From: Pelagibius litoralis | GTDB taxonomy: Bacteria; Pseudomonadota; Alphaproteobacteria; Kiloniellales; Kiloniellaceae | Length of the DNA: 50,238 nt | Assembly: GCF_011683915.1 (NCBI RefSeq) | Contig: NZ_JAAQPH010000030.1 | Location: forward strand, 1-50,238 | Direction: 5' to 3' | Position numbers and translations under genes: made by a program | Notes under the pieces: model-generated | The model's database searches: none | Told to the model about the DNA's origin: nothing | The model's input: the letters and a program-made list of their open reading frames with translations, nothing else | Shown here: piece after piece, positions 46,801 to 50,238 of the stretch | Position numbering within the stretch: the first letter of the stretch is position 1 | Layout: every line of letters starts with the position of its first letter

Positions 46801-49800
46801 ATCGGCAACCGTCGCCGCGATCGCCTGGGCGCCGCCTGAGACTGTGTCGTCGGCATCGCCGGAGATAATGAGGTCGTCACCCGTCTCATTGCCGTAGCCG
46901 GTCGCTGTGTTGATACCGTCGGCATCCGCATCGGCCGAGTAGGAGATCGCCTGCGCTTCGCCGGCCAGCGTGTTCTTGCCTTCACCGGCATCGATGGTGT
47001 CGTTGCCGGCCCGATTGTCGTTGCCAGTCGTCGCCATGTTGGTAACAGCAGCTATCGCCGTGCTGTCTGCAATCGCCTGGGCGTCGCCGGCGATGATGTC
47101 GGCTCCTTCCAGCGCGGAGATGGTGTCGTTGCCGGCCGAATTGCCCTCGCCGCCGTCGGCGGTGTTAAAGGACAGTGCCGTGGCCGTGGTGTCCGCCACG
47201 CCGGGCAGGCCCAGTGCCTGGGCGTCACCGGCGACGATATTGTCGCCGCCCGCCGCCACGATGGTGTCGTCGCCGGCCTTGTTGCCGAAGCCGAAGCCTT
47301 CGCCGCCGTCGCCGCCCAGGGCCAGGTTGGTCTGTGTCGCCGCGGCGTGGCCGTAGGCACCCGCCTGGGCGCCACCGGAGATGATATCCCCGGCGCCTTC
47401 GCCGCCATCGGTGGTGACGATCAGGTCGTTGCCGGCCTGGTTGAAGGAGTCGCCGCCCTCGCCGCCGTCGCCGGCGGTGTTGGTGCCGGTCGCCGTGGCG
47501 TCGCCGCCGAAGGACAGCGCATGGGCATCGCCGGCGATGGTGTCGGCGCCCTCGAAGGCATTGATGACGTCGTTGCCGGCCCGGGCTTCATCACCATAGG
47601 CCAGGTTGTCGGTGATCGCCGTGGCCATGCCGGCATCCGCGCCAGTGCCCAGCGCCCGCGCCTGGCTGCCGCCGCCGAGAATGTCGCCGTCGGAACCGCC
47701 GTTGATGGTGTCGTCGCCGGCCACCGCGCTCGGATCAAAGGCGGTGTTGTCGACATCGGCCGTCGCCGTGCCCGTCTCGCTCACCGCCATGGCGTCGCCG
47801 GCAGCCTTGTTGGCGCCGGAGCCGAGATCAATCTTGTCGTTGCCGGCGGAGCCGCCCTGACCCTGAAGGCCGGCGGTGTTCACCGCATTGGCCTGGGCGT
47901 GGGCGGATTCCGAGCGTGCCATGGCATCGCCCGCGACTTCGTCGCCGTAACCGCCGGTGCCGCTGTCGGCATTGATCGTGTCGTTGCCGGCGGAACCGCC
48001 GAATTCGGCAAGATTGGTCTGAACCGCCAGGGCCGCCGCCGCCGCCGTCGCCAGGGCACCACCGGAGATGGTGTCGTTACCTTCGCCGGCGGTGATGCTG
48101 TCGTTGCCGGCCGTTGTCGCGTTCCAGGCGGTATTGTCGCCATAGGCATCGGCCGTACCGCCGTCCTCGGTGCTCACGGCCATGGAGTCGCCGGCCACCA
48201 GGTCGCCTTGGCCGTTGGCATTGTCGAAGCCACCGGTGGAGATGATGTCGTTGCCGACCGAGCCGACCACGGAGTCGTTGCCGTTGGTCGCCTGGGACGT
48301 CGCCTTGCCGCCGCCGGTGGAGATCGCCTGGGCATCGCCCGCCACCACGTCGTCGCCGCTGGCGTCGCCGTCGGAGGTGATGTCGTCGTCGCCGGCCACG
48401 CCGCCGCCGAAGGCAAGGTTGGTGTTGGTCGCCGTCGCCGCACCGCTGGCAACCGCCTGGGCGCCGCCGGAGATGCTGTCGTTGTCATCACCGGCCACGA
48501 TGGTGTCGTTACCGGCGAAGCTGTTGGCCGTGTTGGCCGTGTTCTCGCCGACCGCCGTGGCATCGCCGTTGTTGGCGATGGCCTGGGCCTCACCGGCCAC
48601 ATAGTTCTCGCCTTCACCGGCCTGGATGGAGTCATTGCCGGAGCGGGCGAAGAAACCGGTCGCCATGTTCACCAGCTTGGCGAAGGCCGAGGTCTCGCCA
48701 ATCGCCTGGGCACCGCCGGAAATGGTGTCATCCCCGCTGCCCGTGGTGATGGAGTCGTTGCCCGCATCGACAATGTCGCCGGTGGCAACGTTGTCGCCGT
48801 AGGCCTCAGCCATACCGCTGGCGCTGATCGCCTGGCTCTCGCCGGCCACCAGATCGCCATAGTCGCCGGCATCGCCGGAGGTGATGGTGTCGTTGCCGGC
48901 CCGGTTCAGGAAGCCGTTGATGGCCGAGTTGTTGGTCTTCGCGTAGGCATCGCCGTCGGAGATCGCCTGGGCGTCGCCGGCGATGATGTCGGCACCCTCA
49001 AGGGCGGAGATCGTGTCGTTGCCGGCCAGGTTGCCCTCGCCGCCTTCGGCGGTGTTGACCGAGTAGGCTTGCGCCATTGCACCGTCGGCCAGGCCGATGG
49101 CCTGGGCATCGCCGGCCACGGTGTTGTCGCCGCCGGCCGCAAAGATGGTGTCGTTGCCGGCCTTGTTGTTGACGCCGAAGCCTTCGCCGCCCAGGGCCAG
49201 GTTGGTCTGCTCGGCATAGGCTAAACCCGCGGCACCCGCCTGGGCGCCACCGGAGATGATATCCCCGGCGCCTTCGCCGCCATCGGTGGTGACGATCAGG
49301 TCGTTGCCGGCCTGGTTGAAGGAGTCGCCGCCCTCGCCGCCGTCGCCGGCGGTGTTGGTGCCGGTCGCCGTGGCGTCGCCGCCGAAGGACAGCGCATGGG
49401 CATCGCCGGCGATGGTGTCGGCGCCCTCGAAGGCATTGATGACGTCGTTGCCGGCCCGGGCTTCATCACCATAGGCCAGGTTGTCGGTGATCGCCGTGGC
49501 CATGCCGGCATCCGCGCCAGTGCCCAGCGCCCGCGCCTGGCTGCCGCCGCCGAGAATGTCGCCGTCGGAACCGCCGTTGATGGTGTCGTCGCCGGCCACC
49601 GCGCTCGGATCAAAGGCGGTGTTGTCGACATCGGCCGTCGCCGTGCCCGTCTCGCTCACCGCCATGGCGTCGCCGGCAGCCTTGTTGGCGCCGGAGCCGA
49701 GATCAATCTTGTCGTTGCCGGCGGAGCCGCCCTGACCCTGAAGGCCGGCGGTGTTCACCGCATTGGCCTGGGCGTGGGCGGATTCCGAGCGTGCCATGGC

Positions 49801-50238
49801 ATCGCCCGCGACTTCGTCGCCGTAACCGCCGGTGCCGCTGTCGGCATTGATCGTGTCGTTGCCGGCGGAACCGCCGAATTCGGCAAGATTGGTCTGAACC
49901 GCCAGGGCCGCCGCCGCCGCCGTCGCCAGGGCACCACCGGAGATGGTGTCGTTACCTTCGCCGGCGGTGATGCTGTCGTTGCCGGCCGTTGTCGCGTTCC
50001 AGGCGGTATTGTCGCCATAGGCATCGGCCGTACCGCCGTCCTCGGTGCTCACGGCCATGGAGTCGCCGGCCACCAGGTCGCCTTGGCCGTTGGCATTGTC
50101 GAAGCCACCGGTGGAGATGATGTCGTTGCCGACCGAGCCGACCACGGAGTCGTTGCCGTTGGTCGCCTGGGACGTCGCCTTGCCGCCGCCGGTGGAGATC
50201 GCCTGGGCATCGCCCGCCACCACGTCGTCGCCGCTGGC
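37855..50238 (-). CDS. Giant RTX-type secreted protein, N-terminus outside window
   Basis: At least 4127 codons are open to the window edge; the start lies to the right. The C-terminus is a classic type I secretion signal region ([20 protein letters not shown], then [11 protein letters not shown] and a closing beta-rich segment). The preceding roughly 500 residues are canonical RTX nonapeptides and VENLxL/GIGNxxDNxITGN units. The remaining 3500 or so residues are long-period units of about 40-50 residues. Each has one GNDxI...GxGxD stretch, an [AS]G[DGE]A[LMQ]A motif, and an Ala/Asn-rich link ending N-x-A. A 625-residue super-repeat is partly identical at DNA level (47356-48363 and 49231-50238). 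It is probably the main surface adhesin; the retention module cannot be seen here. Confidence 0.9.
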   Translation of the reverse strand, partial: ASGDDVVAGDAQAISTGGGKATSQATNGNDSVVGSVGNDIISTGGFDNANGQGDLVAGDSMAVSTEDGGTADAYGDNTAWNATTAGNDSITAGEGNDTISGGALATAAAAALAVQTNLAEFGGSAGNDTINADSGTGGYGDEVAGDAMARSESAHAQANAVNTAGLQGQGGSAGNDKIDLGSGANKAAGDAMAVSETGTATADVDNTAFDPSAVAGDDTINGGSDGDILGGGSQARALGTGADAGMATAITDNLAYGDEARAGNDVINAFEGADTIAGDAHALSFGGDATATGTNTAGDGGEGGDSFNQAGNDLIVTTDGGEGAGDIISGGAQAGAAGLAYAEQTNLALGGEGFGVNNKAGNDTIFAAGGDNTVAGDAQAIGLADGAMAQAYSVNTAEGGEGNLAGNDTISALEGADIIAGDAQAISDGDAYAKTNNSAINGFLNRAGNDTITSGDAGDYGDLVAGESQAISASGMAEAYGDNVATGDIVDAGNDSITTGSGDDTISGGAQAIGETSAFAKLVNMATGFFARSGNDSIQAGEGENYVAGEAQAIANNGDATAVGENTANTANSFAGNDTIVAGDDNDSISGGAQAVASGAATATNTNLAFGGGVAGDDDITSDGDASGDDVVAGDAQAISTGGGKATSQATNGNDSVVGSVGNDIISTGGFDNANGQGDLVAGDSMAVSTEDGGTADAYGDNTAWNATTAGNDSITAGEGNDTISGGALATAAAAALAVQTNLAEFGGSAGNDTINADSGTGGYGDEVAGDAMARSESAHAQANAVNTAGLQGQGGSAGNDKIDLGSGANKAAGDAMAVSETGTATADVDNTAFDPSAVAGDDTINGGSDGDILGGGSQARALGTGADAGMATAITDNLAYGDEARAGNDVINAFEGADTIAGDAHALSFGGDATATGTNTAGDGGEGGDSFNQAGNDLIVTTDGGEGAGDIISGGAQAGAYGHAAATQTNLALGGDGGEGFGFGNKAGDDTIVAAGGDNIVAGDAQALGLPGVADTTATALSFNTADGGEGNSAGNDTISALEGADIIAGDAQAIADSTAIAAVTNMATTGNDNRAGNDTIDAGEGKNTLAGEAQAISYSADADADGINTATGYGNETGDDLIISGDADDTVSGGAQAIAATVADAFQQNIANNSADAGNDTINGGLTANGGENEVAGDVQAISGDVATAYGINLGNGGEAGNDEITTGDQNDSISGGAQAKGVNTATATQNNTALAGGDAGSDVITAGNGENRIAGDAMAQATGDGGTATATANNIGAGAGNDTINGGDDNDTIAGDALAIGDNVSATANNAGGGNNLIMAGAGTNKGGGNTWTVETLGGSTSTTNNTANGAAVMSGNDTYVGGGTNLFAGDAGEESEAGVANAETNNDADTGGSAGNDTITTVGGNDTLSGGSLALGVTGAIASVQNLADTLGTAGNDTITSGNETGSGGDDVAGDSWAKADNENEGDILAEVDNTAATGGSAGDDSIDAGEGDNRVSGEATADGPGAEANVENTATGDDSVNGATAGNDNIVTGSGNDTVSGGALAAGAMALATIINKAAASLGLASAGNDTIAVGDGADKVAGDALATGDDAVSSATNEATVTGDDTVEAQAGNDSIDATVGNTGDVLAGDAASIGTDSGNATVINTADVADGNTGTATAGSDTINAGGGNDTVSGGALAEGEDVLGVQARADNTATVGATGTAGAGNDDINLGGGADIAAGDALATGLDGRAVANNTATSSGGTALAGNDDIDALTGSDGDVLAGDAASTNTGRGNGTGGSANANNKAFASDYGDAAAGDDTIRAGDGNDTISGGALSAGENGQASTNNSATAEFGGTASAGSDDIFGGAGEEIVAGDALATGSEGGTLALNTATARVSFDRGNLAEAGNDLIDVSDDEKGDLVAGEAASTSDSSFSARAFNTADAVFNSNTARAGNDTIRAGAGSDTLSGGVLAAGIAAVVGDVVADIDNKATANFTGAAASAGDDSIEAGAGANTVAGDALATGEKGKADVNNNAAARNGATATAGNDTISAGDDDDVIGADVLATGVDGVAVVLNTSSASSFASAGSDSVNAGGGNNVVAGDAAATGVGGTVEQSNVATAGEGEAHSGDDDITTGDGNDRIAGEALTIGSLDGSNSASTTGATGAAYAGNDTITAGNGENTVSGGVLSESGDAAIDNSADVVIHGGEAYAGDDEVRTGTGNDLIAGEAMITDPTGDLTATANNDAKATAGGEGFGLASAGNDLLVADKGDTAGEYGNDTVSGEALTGPDAGGNGNGATANNSATATQGDDGIALALSGNDNIVTGYGDDVAAGEALTMSELGVALANNDATVNADGAEGAAVAAAGNDIMEMDDGNNTAAGDAMATGENGSAQADNDATVDNAFGAALAGNDIILNGEDGNDTLSGDALATGAGGTALADNTASVTGTGEGDIDFLDLGGFGSFIGELEPGLALAGNDVIYGGGYGAGDGGEGFGGDLIAGDALSSDAAGGNADANNTATVSGLNGGVGVALAGNDIIVTDYGNDTIAGDALAAGADADATINNTASVIGGDAGAVGSLAGAGNDIIFSQSLGEDPFAGNERGDGFGGTGDLIAGDAMSLGEDGDATANNTATIDPTDNAYATVAVAGSDLIFAGQGNDTLSGGSLAQGDGQTATTNNEASVNGGAEFGINVAVAGGDVIDYDGGFGGFGYDGGEGGDLVAGDALATGDAETVEGEDGPTEQAARAEANNTATVTLTGGEGYASAGDDGIGAAAGGLFGVGGFGPYGNVLGYVLDEIAGIEGGEGNDTISGDALASGADGVAEANNMATVEVTVTDSGFAFGSATAGNDVIDGGNGDNLIAGDALTSDEDGGDATVNNTATATGSADGAEGFGDSVALAGAGNDFILGGFLSDTISGGALAAGEDATAMANNSATATALPGSGFTFEGAEAGNDTILGDGEFGFGSDILAGDALATNRNGTATANNTAMAMAAVLGFGAVASAAAGNDDISGAGGQDTIAGDAMTSHEDGGDATANNKADGEGDTLVFAFAGDDSIDAGSSSDEVAGDALAAGEGSEALVNNMATASGFAVASAGSDQIEGEGSNDTISGGALATGADGVANANNTATASGNGVALAGNDFISGGDGDDLLAGDAMTSNDEGGNATANNLATANDFAEAAAGNDLIFGGSSQFDQDNSNDTIAGDALTVADGTNAEARNDAIVNDLGAGAKAGDDTIWAGNGDNRVGGDAVTLGEGAVAEAINQAAGAGASAGNDEINVGDSSGAVELVQPGGDGGEGCAVPLSRISGDALATGDDGEAFATNTALLLAGNEDGDHEAGNDTINAGNGGHTIAGDALATGENGNATANNNSGNLNAAAVAIVGSDSITSGDGDDLISGDVMATDGGTAALTSDGDSAPFGSRVSSDTIDGGGGNDTIAGDALSIGGLAFINGAGDDSIDGGAGNDLIAGDALALKGGTVQMDDDQDAGNDTIDGGDGNDTIYGDSNDVNDDVGGDDVLYGGADDDLIYGGAGNDFLDGGTGNDELHGGSGTDTLVGGEGSQDTLYGGEDGDLMYGDNLGNVFGANGDDDILFGEGGNDTMYGGGGNDTFYGGAGDDLMYGGEGDDVFYVDSIFDVVYGGGGNDTVISTVSVDLGDFDGVESVILEGVGDANILGDNDANTLEGNDGNNNIQGLGGNDTLIGNGGNDTLNGGAGADSMIGGDGDDFYFVDDAGDDVVEDSNEGNDTVSSSLVTYTLTANVENLILTGGAIRGIGNGEDNVITGNGLDNVLQGLGGNDTLIGNDGNDTLDGGTGADSMTGGDGDDFYFVDNAGDVVTESPNNGTDTVFVSSILSYTLTDDVENLTLSFVGGTVEGIGNDLDNKIFGNELDNNLEGLAGNDTMLGSGGNDTLDGGDGDDSMRGGTGDDTYIVDSAGDTVDEFFGSGTDLVISSVDFDLDTDVSGGDVENLTLVGTATTGTGNDLDNEITGNGGDNILIGGAGADTIIGGGGSDIITGGAGDDTMTGGSGNDEFIFGLDVAAGDVDTITDFALFPGETDLLDLGELLTGVTDTGAFLTQAGGHISMNHDGTSTTITIDFDGTGIGTDTSTIVLEGVDLSIEIGGTDADIIQAMLNNGNLDVL
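47356..48363 (-). repeat. Super-repeat in the giant RTX gene, copy 1 (identical part)
   Basis: These bases match 49231-50238 with an offset of exactly 1875 bp (625 codons). I compared stretches spread over the whole span and found no difference. To the left the two copies continue as diverged homologues (for example around 47080 against 48958), so the true super-repeat unit is 1875 bp with a recently homogenised part. Confidence 0.92.
49231..50238 (-). repeat. Super-repeat in the giant RTX gene, copy 2 (identical part)
   Basis: The second copy, in phase with the reading frame; it runs into the window edge, so the identity may go further and more copies may follow. The boundary is sharp at 49231: to the left the bases differ (CTCGGCATAGGC against TGTCGCCGCGGC). 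Confidence 0.92.

Noticed and set aside
47347-49224. Another long plus-strand frame over the super-repeat
   Set aside because: It mirrors the repeat structure of the minus-strand gene, has no ribosome site or recognisable fold, and shows the same composition bias.
37855-50238. CRISPR-like impression from regularly recurring short motifs (GTCGTTGCCGGC and similar)
   Set aside because: The motifs are degenerate codons for GNDxI/AGND in one long open frame, the spacing varies, and there are no unique spacers between identical repeats.

Overview
The window looks like the chromosome of a free-living alphaproteobacterium, probably a Rhodospirillales/Kiloniellales-type marine or soil organism. This rests on the high GC content, the alphaproteobacterial rRNA leader, the DUF1489 gene, the short 'tryptophan synthase beta-like' gene and the style of the type I secretion genes. 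No genus can be named from sequence alone.

Left edge (1-371): a strong promoter and boxA-type antitermination leader point leftward, so a 16S rRNA operon very probably starts just outside the window. Next comes a minus-strand operon (372-8842) for leucine/isovalerate breakdown: both methylcrotonyl-CoA carboxylase subunits, methylglutaconyl-CoA hydratase and HMG-CoA lyase. A potassium-channel gene and a Kef-type cation/proton antiporter are inserted in its middle. Isovaleryl-CoA dehydrogenase is not here. Three small genes follow (9012-10581): a beta-like small protein, an RHH-PAS protein and a small acidic protein.

Centre (10911-22127): a type I secretion system. An outer-membrane TolC protein is divergent from a LapB/LssB-type ABC exporter and its HlyD adaptor. 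A terminator and a palindromic intergenic repeat separate these from a LapG-like periplasmic cysteine protease with a Tat-type signal, a two-TM periplasmic sensor/PAS/HD-GYP protein whose HD catalytic pair is lost, a trypsin-like protease with a peptidoglycan-binding tail, and a small protein. The LapG neighbour normally expected is LapD, a degenerate GGDEF-EAL c-di-GMP receptor; here a degenerate HD-GYP protein takes that place.

22325-26632 holds a GT4 glycosyltransferase, a sulfotransferase remnant and a tandem pair of UGT-like glycosyltransferases.

Right half (26742-50238): three consecutive minus-strand genes for very large RTX-type surface proteins (about 1899, 1487 and more than 4127 residues, the last cut by the window edge). 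The two complete ones share an N-terminal module, a lamin-tail-like domain and an RTX body. All three are built largely from a long-period (about 40-50 residue) RTX variant with a recurring G[DEG]A[LMQ]A motif. The giant one carries a 1875-bp super-repeat whose visible copies are identical over at least 1008 bp. My working model, an inference, is a c-di-GMP-controlled adhesin system: TolC/ABC/HlyD export the RTX proteins, the LapG-like protease releases them by cutting after the N-terminal module, and the degenerate HD-GYP protein gates the protease.
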